Assembly: GCA_934255545.1 (NCBI GenBank)
Contig: CAKQOE010000023.1
Coordinates: forward strand, 1 to 38,031
Direction of reading: 5' to 3'
Length of the DNA stretch: 38,031 nucleotides
Source: an uncultured Clostridia bacterium
Lineage (GTDB): Bacteria; Bacillota; Clostridia; Peptostreptococcales; Anaerovoracaceae
The translations under genes and the position numbers were made by a program. The notes under the pieces are model-generated. The model searched no databases, was not told where the DNA came from, and saw nothing but the letters and a program-made list of their open reading frames with translations. Below are positions 24,036 through 32,320 of this stretch, one piece after another. The first letter of the stretch is position 1. Every line of letters begins with the position of its first letter.

Positions 24036-24351
24036 TATACTTTATTGTAACTTTTATTATTGTGAAATTGCCGATGCCGGTGGCTGATATACGGATAAGC
24101 GGAGCTCGGAGCAGAATGGATATGCTTCCAGATTATTTTGAAGCAGCCGCAACGTCAAAAATATGTCTGAGCGGAACGCGCGGAAGCGCATAAAATGGTT
24201 GAATTTTCGCAGAAAATTCATTCCCTGCCGCGAGTTATTTTTGACAAAAACTGCTTCAAAATAATCTGTTAGAAGCATCCCATTCTGCGACGCGGAGCGT
24301 TCCGTATATCAGCCGCCGGTATCGGCGTCCCCGTATTTACAATAAAGTATA
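24036..24351. repeat. Complete 316-bp nested-hairpin repeat element (MITE-like)
   Basis: It is bounded by perfect 14-bp inverted ends (TATACTTTATTGTA at 24036-24049 and its complement at 24338-24351). The ends continue into imperfect arms of about 85 bp that share GGCTGATATACGG and GCAGAATGG. Further in, CAGATTATTTTGAAGCAG (24129-24146) pairs perfectly with 24251-24268. Near the centre, TGAATTTTC-GCA-GAAAATTCA (24200-24220) forms an apical hairpin. The whole element can fold into one long stem. It has no ORF of note. It fills the gap between the SDR stop (12 bp away) and aroE. Partial copies lie at 1-90 and 37960-38031. Confidence 0.88.
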
Positions 24352-24363
24352 CGTTTTTGTATC

Positions 24364-25137
24364 CTACTTAACTGCATATCCGCCGTCTACGAGCGTTACC
24401 GTACCTGTTATATACTCTGAAGCGTCAGATGCGAGGAATATCGCAAGGCCCTTGAGGTCTTCCGCTGTGCCCCAGCGCTCCTTCGGTATGCGGGCGCATA
24501 CGTTCTTGTACTGTTCCGGATTCTTAGTTTCTATGTCCGCAGTAAGCTCAGTCTTCATGTAGCCGGGAGCAATAGCATTTACGTTCACGCCTCTGCCCGC
24601 CCATTCTGTAGAAAGGACCTTAGTCAGCTGCGCCACGCCGCCCTTGCTGGCAGTGTAGCCTGCGATCATAGACGCCCCGAAAAATGAAGAAAGCGACGCG
24701 ATATTTATGATCCTGCCGTAACCCTGCTCAAGCATCGTTCTGCCCGCAAGCTGCGACATGAGGAACAGACCTACAAGATTTATATCAAGTATCTTTCTGA
24801 ACATATCCTCAGGAAAATCCTCGGCAAGCGCTCTGTACTGTATGCCCGCGCCGTTTACGAGTATGTCCACTCTGCCGCCGAGCTTTTCCAGACATTCCTT
24901 GTATGCGGCCTCAAGATCTGCCTTGTCAGAAACATCGCCGATCACACCGTAAACAGGCGTCTCAGGTGTCGAAAGCCTTGCTGCAGACTCGTAGACCGCT
25001 TCATTTATATCGAGCAGGACGATCTCCGCGCCCGCGTCTCTGAAGCCCTCTGCTATGCCGTAATCAAGACCTCTCGCACCGCCTGTGATTATCGCCTTAC
25101 GGCCCTTAAGGCTGAATTTTTCCATGAAATTGCCCAT
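24364..25137 (-). CDS. Short-chain dehydrogenase/reductase, KduD/gluconate-5-dehydrogenase-like
   Basis: 257 residues from the chosen start. A classical SDR with NAD(P) motif TGGARGLDYGIA (about 16-27), NGAG (about 95), catalytic Ser in NIASLSSFFG, YTASK (Tyr/Lys) and the IAPGYMKTEL segment. The closest feel is to 2-deoxy-D-gluconate 3-dehydrogenase or gluconate 5-dehydrogenase, but substrate cannot be assigned. I chose the ATG beginning MGNFMEKF since GGAGGTG lies just upstream. It is last in the unit with the TctCBA transporter, 139 bp after tctA, so it may act on the imported carboxylate. Confidence 0.87.
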   Translation of the reverse strand: MGNFMEKFSLKGRKAIITGGARGLDYGIAEGFRDAGAEIVLLDINEAVYESAARLSTPETPVYGVIGDVSDKADLEAAYKECLEKLGGRVDILVNGAGIQYRALAEDFPEDMFRKILDINLVGLFLMSQLAGRTMLEQGYGRIINIASLSSFFGASMIAGYTASKGGVAQLTKVLSTEWAGRGVNVNAIAPGYMKTELTADIETKNPEQYKNVCARIPKERWGTAEDLKGLAIFLASDASEYITGTVTLVDGGYAVK

Positions 25138-25276
25138 TTTACACCTCCGCGCGTCGCCGCGCCACATTTATTTTTAATATTACATAACAATTAATTTATT
25201 TTAGCATCATCAAATTTTACCGTCATCCTTTTCAGACGGTGACGTCGGCAAAGCAGCTCTGCTGCATTCATTCCAT

Positions 25277-26806
25277 TTATGCCGCCTTTTCAGCCGCTGC
25301 CTTGACCTTCTTCTGCTCTGCGCGCTTGTCAGCGAATGCCTTGTACGGCTTGCTCTGCGTAGCGAACATGAATACTATTACGAGTATGAGGAAAAGCGAT
25401 ATCGGCGATGTGAAGCAGTGAAGGATCATTCCCGGTACCGTGCCGTCAACGATGATCGCTCTTCTGAAATTCTTCTCTATGAGCGATGCCAGGATAAGGC
25501 CGAGTACAGTAGGAGCTACAGGGTAATCATAACGCTTCATGAAGTAGCCGAGCACGCCGAATGCTACCATCCAGAAAATGTCATACAGATTGTTGTTTAT
25601 AGCGTAAACGCCGATGACTGAAAGTATGACTATCGCAGGCAGGAGTACTGCTTTTGGTATCTCTACGAGCTTTGTGAACACCTTTACGCCTGTAAGGCCG
25701 AATATCAGCAGGAATACGTTCGATATAGCGAGCGCGCCTACTATATAATAGAAGAGATCCGGTGTACTGGTCATGAGCGTAGGTCCCGGCTGTAGTCCGT
25801 GTATAGTCAGAGCGCCTATAAGTATGGCTGTAACTGAGTCGCCCGGTATGCCGAGCGTCAGCATCGGGATGAATGCGCCGCCTATGTTGGCGTTATTTGC
25901 AGACTCAGGCGCAACTATGCCCTCCATCGCCCCCTCTCCGAACGGTACCTCAGGGTCTTTTACCGTGCGCTTAGCCTGATCGTACGCGATAAGAGCGGCA
26001 AGGTCTCCGCCTGCTCCCGGCAGGGCGCCTATGATAGTACCTACTACAGACGAACGCAGAGTGAGCGGCAGATGCTTTACTACATCTTTAAAATCAGGCA
26101 CGATCTTATCTAATTTCTGTTTTACTACAGGAAGATTCTTATCGAGCACCTGAACGAGCACCTCTGAAACGCCGAAAAGACCGATCATGGCAACTATATA
26201 GTTTATACCTGAAAGCAGGTAAACATTTCCAAACGTAAAGCGGCTCATAGCTGTCATCGTATCGAGGCCTATCATGCCGAGGAACACGCCGAGAACAGCG
26301 GCTATGAAACCTTTCGCTATTGATTTTCCGCCCAGGCTTCCTACCATCATGAGGCCCATGAACGCGAGCAGCAGGTAGTCGCGCGCTGCGAACTTGAGCG
26401 CGATCTTTGATATGAGCGGGGCAAGTATCGCAAGAAGTATGACTCCGATAAATCCGCCTATAACGGAAGAAATAGTCGTTACACCTATCGCCTTGCCGGC
26501 AAGGCCCTTTTTAGCGAGCGGGTAGCCGTCGAGCGCAGTAGCTACAGCAGCAGGAGCTCCCGGTATGTTGAGGAGTATGGCCGAGCGTGAGCCGCCGTAA
26601 ACGACGCCGCAGTATATTCCGACCATTATTGCCAGAGAAGTTTCTGTACTCCATCCGTATGTAAATGAAACGAGCAGCGATATCGCCATCGTGGCAGACA
26701 GCCCCGGTATCGCGCCGATGTATATTCCAAGAAATGTCCCGAGCGCTATCATAGCAAGTCCTATAGGATGAACGAGCGGCGCCGCGAGATAAGATAATAC
26801 AGTCAT
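25277..26806 (-). CDS. tctA: Tripartite tricarboxylate transporter large membrane subunit TctA
   Basis: A 509-residue protein with about 12 transmembrane segments, the main translocating subunit of TTT carriers. The family signatures GAIPGLSATMAISLL (about 32) and GALPGAGGDLAALIAYDQAKR (about 262, here shown without its flanks), EGIVAPESANNA and TLGIPGDSVTAILIGAL are present. The C-terminus is basic and Ala-rich (RAEQKKVKAAAEKAA). The ATG is 19 bp after the tctB stop, with an AGGAGGG site. Confidence 0.93.
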   Translation of the reverse strand: MTVLSYLAAPLVHPIGLAMIALGTFLGIYIGAIPGLSATMAISLLVSFTYGWSTETSLAIMVGIYCGVVYGGSRSAILLNIPGAPAAVATALDGYPLAKKGLAGKAIGVTTISSVIGGFIGVILLAILAPLISKIALKFAARDYLLLAFMGLMMVGSLGGKSIAKGFIAAVLGVFLGMIGLDTMTAMSRFTFGNVYLLSGINYIVAMIGLFGVSEVLVQVLDKNLPVVKQKLDKIVPDFKDVVKHLPLTLRSSVVGTIIGALPGAGGDLAALIAYDQAKRTVKDPEVPFGEGAMEGIVAPESANNANIGGAFIPMLTLGIPGDSVTAILIGALTIHGLQPGPTLMTSTPDLFYYIVGALAISNVFLLIFGLTGVKVFTKLVEIPKAVLLPAIVILSVIGVYAINNNLYDIFWMVAFGVLGYFMKRYDYPVAPTVLGLILASLIEKNFRRAIIVDGTVPGMILHCFTSPISLFLILVIVFMFATQSKPYKAFADKRAEQKKVKAAAEKAA

Positions 26807-26825
26807 TTTTAAGACGCCCTCCTTT

Positions 26826-27299
26826 CTATGGCAGAACTACGTGGAAACCGACCTTGAATACAAGTATTACAAAGGCCATGACTATAGCTGTGAACAGTAT
26901 GTTTTTTACAAAATTACCTCTTTCAAGGTAAGTCATCGAAGCCCAGAGAAATACAGGACTTGATATGATGAACGGAATACCGTTGGCGAGAAGCACGCAG
27001 TATGCGATTATCATTACCAGCATAACGAGCACATCAAGCGAAAAGAGATGCTTTACAACAGCAGCTGCTTTTTCCTTTAACGACATTCCGGAAATGTCAC
27101 TTTTATGAAACATATTCGTGATTATTATCACGATAGACAGCAGGGTTATCATAGCGCCGCAGAACAGCGGAACTGTGCCGTAGCCCGAAAGCTCCGGTGA
27201 GCGCTTGTACATGCCCCACGATTCCTTTGTGACAAGTATCCCGACTATAAGTAAAAGTACGGGAAATACTTTTTCACCGGGTTTTGTATTCTTTTCCAT
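26826..27299 (-). CDS. tctB: Tripartite tricarboxylate transporter small membrane subunit TctB
   Basis: A 157-residue protein with four hydrophobic segments (about 13-29, 45-60, 88-125 in two halves, 134-153), the usual TctB/DUF1468 size and topology. It lies between tctC and tctA in the standard gene order. A weak start region follows a GGG-rich stretch. The stem-loop at 27377-27405 separates it from tctC. Confidence 0.88.
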   Translation of the reverse strand: MEKNTKPGEKVFPVLLLIVGILVTKESWGMYKRSPELSGYGTVPLFCGAMITLLSIVIIITNMFHKSDISGMSLKEKAAAVVKHLFSLDVLVMLVMIIAYCVLLANGIPFIISSPVFLWASMTYLERGNFVKNILFTAIVMAFVILVFKVGFHVVLP

Positions 27300-27376
27300 A
27301 ACTTATCATACCCTTTTCATTTTCGCCGCGCGGCGCGGCGTTATTATGATCTTATCGTCTGAACGATAAATATAAA

Positions 27377-27405
27377 GCATCAACTCTCCTGTAGAGAGTT
27401 GATGC
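27377..27405 (-). terminator. Intra-operon stem-loop between tctC and tctB
   Basis: A perfect 12-bp stem (GCATCAACTCTC and its complement) with a 5-nt loop. It is followed on the minus strand by a mostly A/T stretch (TTTATATTTATC) without a clean T run. It may partially terminate transcription or stabilise the tctC transcript, giving more binding protein than membrane subunits. Confidence 0.65.
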
Positions 27406-27494
27406 ACATTTGTTATTATTCCGGATCCTGATATCAGCTGATCCGATGTTATATCTTCTTTATACTGCTTTGCTTTTCAGCGATGCTTGTATTC

Positions 27495-28529
27495 TTATTC
27501 AAGACCGAGTTCTGCAGGTGATTTGTCCATTAGGCCTGCATTGTAAAGAGCTTTTGCTGTAGACTTTGTCCAGTCTGAGATGTAAGTGTCTGCTTCATCG
27601 CCTGTAAGTCCGAGCGGTTTTACGTTGAGGTTCTTGAGGACTTCCTGATAGTCGTCAGAATCATAAGCCTGCTTGAAAAGATCTGAGAGGACCTTTTCAA
27701 CAGCTTCAGGAGTGCCCTTGTTTACCCATACGCCGTAGAATGGTCCGAATGGGAGGTATTCGGCGAAGTCAGGGATCTCGTCTACGATAGGCTTTGTTCC
27801 CGGAAGCTCTTCTACAGGCTCAGAAGTGAGTGTAGCGAGGATCTTTACGCTGCCTGCCTTATACGCTTCCATTACCTGTGAGCTCTTTATAGTAGTAACG
27901 TCTGCCTGTCCGCCCATAACTGCTGTCAGGCAGTCGCTGTCGCCGTCGAGAGGGAGCTGTGTGAATTCAGCGCCTGTAACTGCTGAGATGAGGCCGCATG
28001 CCTGCCACTGTGAGCCGCCGCTTCCTGTAGCTGAGAATATCAGCTTGCCCGGATCAGCCTTTGCTGCGTCTATGAGTTCCTGAACTGAGTTATAAGGTGA
28101 GTCGTTAGGAACTACGATAGATACGTCTTCGCTTCCGATAAGAAGTATAGTATCAAAATCATCATATGTGATCTCTGAAAGACCAAGGATCTTATAGAGA
28201 GCAGGGTTTTCAGCGCCGAGCAGCAGGTTGTAGCCGTCAGCTGCCTGATCGTGAACGTACTGAGTAGCTAAAACGCCTGTACCGCCTGCTTTATTCTGAC
28301 AGATGATGCTGTTTCCGTCCAGGAGAGTATCTGCTACCGTGCACAGCGGTCTTACCAGGTTGTCTGTTCCGCCGCCTTCTCCCCACATGATTATACCGTT
28401 TATGTCCTTTGCAGGATATTCGCTGTCACCGCCTGCGGCAGCTGAACCGCCGCCTGCTGAGGATCCGCAGCCCGCCAGAGCCAGGGTGACCATCATGATC
28501 GATAATAAAATTGATAATGCCTTTTTCAT
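27495..28529 (-). CDS. tctC: Tripartite tricarboxylate transporter substrate-binding lipoprotein TctC
   Basis: A 344-residue lipoprotein. The signal peptide ends in the lipobox LAGC, with Cys21 as the lipidated residue, then a Gly/Ser/Ala-rich linker. The mature part is a Bug/TctC-type periplasmic-binding-fold protein (IIMWGEGGGTDNLVRPL, GTGVLATQYVHDQAADGYNLL, VPNDSPYNSVQELIDAAKADPGKL, APEVKE-like end). These bind di- or tricarboxylates or similar anions; the ligand is unknown. GAAGGAG precedes the ATG. First gene of the tctCBA-SDR unit. Confidence 0.92.
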   Translation of the reverse strand: MKKALSILLSIMMVTLALAGCGSSAGGGSAAAGGDSEYPAKDINGIIMWGEGGGTDNLVRPLCTVADTLLDGNSIICQNKAGGTGVLATQYVHDQAADGYNLLLGAENPALYKILGLSEITYDDFDTILLIGSEDVSIVVPNDSPYNSVQELIDAAKADPGKLIFSATGSGGSQWQACGLISAVTGAEFTQLPLDGDSDCLTAVMGGQADVTTIKSSQVMEAYKAGSVKILATLTSEPVEELPGTKPIVDEIPDFAEYLPFGPFYGVWVNKGTPEAVEKVLSDLFKQAYDSDDYQEVLKNLNVKPLGLTGDEADTYISDWTKSTAKALYNAGLMDKSPAELGLE

Positions 28530-28625
28530 TTTAATTCTCCTTCTTTCACATTAGAACGTCGCAGATTTGCACATTTTCATTCCTATATTGCATAACCGCT
28601 TTAATGCGAATATGTGCTGAAGTAA

Positions 28626-28654
28626 ATTGTACTCTTGTTGTCCATGATTTACAA
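28626..28654 (-). promoter_or_regulatory. Promoter candidate of the tctCBA operon
   Basis: On the minus strand TTGTAA (28654-28649) and TACAAT (28631-28626) are separated by 17 bp. The predicted leader is about 90 nt. No operator was recognised. Confidence 0.55.
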
Positions 28655-28878
28655 GGGAAATTTTAAATAAAATTCGCATAAAATGATTTAATGTAAAATT
28701 ATCTGTAAAATCGTATATTTGCCGTATATTTTTCTGACATGACAGTATAGTTTACATTGCAGGCGTATCAGGCGCGCGGAGCGGGCCGGTGGGGGCGCTT
28801 CTCTGCAACGGCGCCTTTTTATGGTGCATCTGCACAGCGCGGGCAGGCGCCTCTGCATGCTGCTCAAAAAGCACAAAA

Positions 28879-28898
28879 GCTGCCGCGGATGCGGCAGC
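28879..28898 (-). terminator. Terminator of the pyr operon
   Basis: GCTGCCGC-4 nt-GCGGCAGC, followed on the minus strand by TTTTGTGCTTTTT. It lies 50 bp after the DUF1294 gene stop and closes the long minus-strand pyr unit. Confidence 0.85.
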
Positions 28899-28948
28899 CT
28901 TCATATATCATGACCTGACGTAACGTATTTATTTTCTGATCAGGTTCC

Positions 28949-29236
28949 TTACCTGTGCGCAAAATACCATATAACAACGACAACCGCTGCATTCACGAGC
29001 AGAGCGAGCGGCAGTCCTATCCGGAATTTTTTCTTGAGCGTCTTATGATGGAACACGCGCGAACCGAGAAAGCTTCCGACAGCGCCCATACAGAACGCAG
29101 TTCCGAGCAGCGTAGCCTCGCTGACGCGCCATCCGTCCATCTTCGCTATAAGCTTGTCAACGCCCATAAGCAGGAACGTTATGACATTCCATATGCCCCA
29201 TACGCATATCAGATATGATACGATCTTCATACTCAT
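28949..29236 (-). CDS. DUF1294 family small membrane protein
   Basis: A 95-residue protein with three or so hydrophobic segments (about 8-25, 42-60, 73-92). The family landmarks DKLIAKMDGWRVSEATLL, GAVGSFLGSRVFHHKTLKKKF are present. Function is unknown across bacteria. It follows the 110-aa hypothetical gene with a 15-bp gap and an AGGAGG site, at the end of the pyr unit. Confidence 0.85.
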   Translation of the reverse strand: MSMKIVSYLICVWGIWNVITFLLMGVDKLIAKMDGWRVSEATLLGTAFCMGAVGSFLGSRVFHHKTLKKKFRIGLPLALLVNAAVVVVIWYFAHR

Positions 29237-29251
29237 AGATAATACCTCCTG

Positions 29252-29584
29252 TTAAAAACTGCCGCCGAACTCAGAAAAGAACTTGCCCATTATGCTGCGC
29301 TGTTCATTCAGCGAGTGCTCTTTGTCGTACTGCTCAGCAGGCACTACAAAATACTCCGGGTCTATCTGAAGCTGCAGCCCGCCGCCCTCAGACATATCTA
29401 TATCCTGCACGCTCTGCTGTGCGTCTGCCTCAGTCTGATGCTCTGACTGTATCTTCTGAAGCTCCTTTATCCTGTAATGGCACTCTATCTCGCTTCCGGT
29501 GCATACGATCGTCTCATGCTCCGCAAGTCTGCCATCCTCAGGAGTAAGTCTTTTTTCTATCGCATAATAAACAATATTTTCCAT
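29252..29584 (-). CDS. 110-aa hypothetical soluble protein downstream of pyrE
   Basis: Begins MENIVYYAIEKRLTPEDGRLAEHE. It is acidic and Gln/Glu-rich, with a probable helix (RIKELQKIQSEHQTEADAQQ) and a C-terminal IDPEYFVVPAEQYDKE stretch. No membrane segment is seen. An AAAGGA site lies 11 nt before this ATG. An in-frame ATG 12 bp further upstream would sit directly on that site. Not recognised. Confidence 0.65.
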   Translation of the reverse strand: MENIVYYAIEKRLTPEDGRLAEHETIVCTGSEIECHYRIKELQKIQSEHQTEADAQQSVQDIDMSEGGGLQLQIDPEYFVVPAEQYDKEHSLNEQRSIMGKFFSEFGGSF

Positions 29585-29716
29585 AATAAGCAGCATCCTT
29601 TCTTAAAATATCCTCTCACTCTGTGCGCGTCACCGCGCCATATATACACCGTTACGGTGTATACTCTGCAACAACGCTACCGCGCCAGCGGCCACAGACA
29701 CAGCTGTATTCATTAG

Positions 29717-30442
29717 TTACTTAACGCAGTATTTTTCCAGATAAGCCTCCATAGCAGCCTTTACATCATCTGTGATGACTACCTTGCCGCCTGCCTCCTG
29801 ATTATGCAGCGTGTCTATGACCTCGCGTACCGTAACGATCGGATAAGTCTTTATGCCGAAATCCTCATAAAGCTCCTGGATAGCAGTCTTTTCACCCTGT
29901 CCGCGCTCCATACGGTCCACAGACACGATAAGGCCCTCGACCTTTACATCAGCGGCGTCGAAAAGCAGCGGGAGCGTTTCTCTTACAGCGGTTCCTGCAG
30001 TTATTACATCCTCAGTGATGAGTACCTTGTCACCATCCTGAAGCTTATAGCCGACCATGCTGCCGCCCTCGCCGTGATCCTTCTTTTCCTTGCGGTTAAA
30101 GCAGTAGCTCACGTCCATGCCGTGCTCGGCAGCAAGCGATATAGACGTTGCGACTGCCAAAGGGATGCCCTTGTACGCAGGTCCGAAAAGGACCTTAGTT
30201 TCAGGGTCGATCTCGCCCGCGTCCATGTGCTCCTTTATGCATGAAGCGTAAAACTGACCGAGGCGGTGCGCCTGAGCGCCTGTCTTATAGTTTCCTGTGT
30301 TTATGAAATACGGCGTGTTCCTGCCGCTTTTAGTAACAAAATCGCCAAAAGTCAGAACTCCTGACTCTACCATAAATTTTATAAATTCTTCCTTGTATCC
30401 CATTTTATGTATCAGCGGTATCCCATATTCCGCCTTCTGCAT
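29717..30442 (-). CDS. pyrE: Orotate phosphoribosyltransferase
   Basis: Makes orotidine 5'-phosphate from orotate and PRPP. The PRPP motif VLITEDVITAGTAVRE is typical, with FGPAYKGIPLAVA and NRKEKKDHGEGG (the mobile loop) upstream. The length fits bacterial PyrE of about 225-240 residues. The start is uncertain. The ATG at 30442 has GGAG 8 nt upstream, the ATG at 30403 (MGYKEEF) best matches family N-termini but has no site, and an ORF start at 30508 would add an Arg-rich segment read from hairpin DNA. Last biosynthetic gene of the unit. Confidence 0.9.
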   Translation of the reverse strand: MQKAEYGIPLIHKMGYKEEFIKFMVESGVLTFGDFVTKSGRNTPYFINTGNYKTGAQAHRLGQFYASCIKEHMDAGEIDPETKVLFGPAYKGIPLAVATSISLAAEHGMDVSYCFNRKEKKDHGEGGSMVGYKLQDGDKVLITEDVITAGTAVRETLPLLFDAADVKVEGLIVSVDRMERGQGEKTAIQELYEDFGIKTYPIVTVREVIDTLHNQEAGGKVVITDDVKAAMEAYLEKYCVK

Positions 30443-30497
30443 CCCACAGACTCCGGACCGCGCCCGGACGGGCGCCTGTGGGCGGCGGGGACGCCGC
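30443..30497 (-). promoter_or_regulatory. Pair of GC-rich hairpins in the pyrD-pyrE gap
   Basis: CCCACAG (30443-30449) pairs with CTGTGGG (30476-30482), enclosing a perfect 7-bp inner stem (30460-30466 with 30469-30475). Next to it, GCGGCG (30482-30487) pairs with CGCCGC (30492-30497). The structure ends at the chosen pyrE start and includes its GGAG, so it may control pyrE translation or transcript processing. Confidence 0.5.
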
Positions 30498-30545
30498 ACT
30501 CCTTTCATATTTCGTATTTATTATTTCATATTATTTCATATTTTT

Positions 30546-31487
30546 TTATATATTGAACGCGTGCCTGAGCTCGGAAAGCGTAGACCAGCCGTTTTCGTGC
30601 ATGTAGTCTATAAGCTCTTCCTTTATCCTGACCATGGCTAGCGGATCGGCGAGGACTGCTGTTCCTATGCCTACCGCAGACGCGCCTGCGGCGAGGAATT
30701 CTACGACATCCGTGCCGCTGCTTATGCCGCCGAGACCGATGACCGGTATGTGTACGGCCTGAGCGACCTGCCATACCATCCTGAGCGCTACAGGCTTTAC
30801 TGCAGGGCCTGAAAAGCCTCCGACCTTGCGGGCCAGCGTCGCCTTGCGGCGGCGCAGGTCTATATGCATACCGAGCAGCGTGTTTATGAGCGATACAGCG
30901 TCAGCGCCCTCCGCCTCTACAGCCTTTGCTATCTCCGTTATATCTGTAACGTTCGGCGTCAGCTTTATGATAACAGGCTTCTGCGATACTTTTTTCACAG
31001 CCTTCGTCACTTCCGCTGCAAGCTTCGGATCTGTTCCGAACGCAGCGCCGCCCCGGCTCACGTTAGGGCAGGAAATATTTACCTCGAACATAGATATTTC
31101 CTTACATCCGTTGAGTGCCTCTATAGCTCCGCAGTATTCTTCTATGCTGTGGCCTGCGATATTTGTTATGATCTTCGTGTCATAATTTTTCAGATACGGA
31201 AGCTCTTTCTTTTTGTATTCTTCGACGCCTGGGTTCTGCAGGCCTACGGCGTTGAGCATGCCGCCGTATGTCTCAGCTATGCGCGGCGTGTCGTTTCCCG
31301 GCCACGGTTCGAGCGCAACGCCCTTAGTAACAGCTGCGCCAAGCTCGCTTATATCGTAAAAAGCGCCGCTCTCGCGCGCGGAAAACGTTCCTGACGCAGT
31401 CATTATAGGATTTTTAAACGAAATGTCGCCTATGCGGGCAGTCAGGTCTATACCAAGCTCCGCAGCTTTTTTGTCCAGCTCTGCCAT
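30546..31487 (-). CDS. pyrD: Dihydroorotate dehydrogenase, class 1B catalytic subunit
   Basis: A 313-residue FMN protein. Motifs NPIMTASGTF, NISCPN (with the active Cys of class 1 enzymes), IIKLTPNVTDI, VSLINTLLGMHID, GGISSGTDVVEFLAAGA and GTA. It oxidises dihydroorotate and passes electrons to NAD through PyrK. Its ATG shares a base with the pyrK stop (TAATG), so translation is coupled. Confidence 0.95.
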   Translation of the reverse strand: MAELDKKAAELGIDLTARIGDISFKNPIMTASGTFSARESGAFYDISELGAAVTKGVALEPWPGNDTPRIAETYGGMLNAVGLQNPGVEEYKKKELPYLKNYDTKIITNIAGHSIEEYCGAIEALNGCKEISMFEVNISCPNVSRGGAAFGTDPKLAAEVTKAVKKVSQKPVIIKLTPNVTDITEIAKAVEAEGADAVSLINTLLGMHIDLRRRKATLARKVGGFSGPAVKPVALRMVWQVAQAVHIPVIGLGGISSGTDVVEFLAAGASAVGIGTAVLADPLAMVRIKEELIDYMHENGWSTLSELRHAFNI

Positions 31488-32302
31488 TACCAGACCACCG
31501 CCTTTCCGTTAAATACAGGGCCGTCCTTGCATACCTTGTACTTTTTTATGATATCGTTTCCTTCGCTGTCCTTGCCTGTGCGTATGTCAGTCACGCAGCC
31601 GACGCATGCGCCGTAGCCGCAGCCCATGCGCTCTTCAAGTGAAACGAATACAGTAGTTTTTTCGTTCATGCTGCTTATGTATCCGTAAAGCGACTTGAGC
31701 ATAGGTCTCGGACCGCACGCATAGCATGTCCAGTCGTCGCCCGGCTCTATCTGGTTTATCTCTATACAGTCAACTACATTTCCCACAAATGAGTGCTCAT
31801 TTGGCATGTCGGTAGTCACGAGCGTCCTGCAGTCAGCGTGACGCAGCTCCTCCGTCAGGAACGGGTCCTTCCTGAATCCCGTAACTGCAGTGATGCGCGA
31901 CCCCTGGGCCGCTAGACGCTTAGCTAAAAACAGCATAGGCGCTGTTCCAACGCCGCCCCCTACGAGCAGTACAGGAGCGCCCGGCACTGCCGGCGCAGGG
32001 AAGCCGTTTCCGAGCGGCGATGATATCTTTATGATATCGCCGCGAGTCATGCGGCTGAGTTCGTCCGTACCGGCGCCTATCACATCATACACGATGACAA
32101 GAGTTCCCTCTTCAACGTCCGCATCGCATATGCTTATAGGGCGCGGCAGTATAAGCTTATCGGACTTCGGATAAACGTTTATAAACTGACCGGGCAGCGC
32201 GACATCAGACGCATCCGGCGCTGACATAGTCATTTTCATTATGTGAGGCGCTATCTCTTCATTTGCAAGCACCTCAGCCTCATATATAAATTTTTCTGCC
32301 AT
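31487..32302 (-). CDS. pyrK: Dihydroorotate dehydrogenase electron transfer subunit
   Basis: A 271-residue FAD/[2Fe-2S] protein. FAD motif LPRPISICDA, NAD motif VGGGVGTAPMLFLA, and C-terminal cluster ligands MGCGYGACVGC with a later Cys in YKVCKDGPVF. Partner of PyrD, overlapping it by 1 bp. AGAAGG lies upstream of the ATG. Normal length. Confidence 0.95.
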   Translation of the reverse strand: MAEKFIYEAEVLANEEIAPHIMKMTMSAPDASDVALPGQFINVYPKSDKLILPRPISICDADVEEGTLVIVYDVIGAGTDELSRMTRGDIIKISSPLGNGFPAPAVPGAPVLLVGGGVGTAPMLFLAKRLAAQGSRITAVTGFRKDPFLTEELRHADCRTLVTTDMPNEHSFVGNVVDCIEINQIEPGDDWTCYACGPRPMLKSLYGYISSMNEKTTVFVSLEERMGCGYGACVGCVTDIRTGKDSEGNDIIKKYKVCKDGPVFNGKAVVW

Positions 32303-32320
32303 TTTTTGTATTGCCTTCTC

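Larger units (their letters stand above)
28530..28948. other. 419-bp intergenic region upstream of tctC
   Basis: It contains the tctC promoter (28626-28654), a GC-rich patch near 28770-28820 with weak self-complementarity (GGGGGCGC...GGCGCC followed by TTTTT on the plus strand), and the terminator of the upstream operon at 28879-28898. No coding potential was seen. Confidence 0.5.

Noticed and set aside
24036..24351. Insertion sequence
   Set aside because: Too short, with no transposase reading frame. Inverted ends alone support only a MITE-like or structured repeat.
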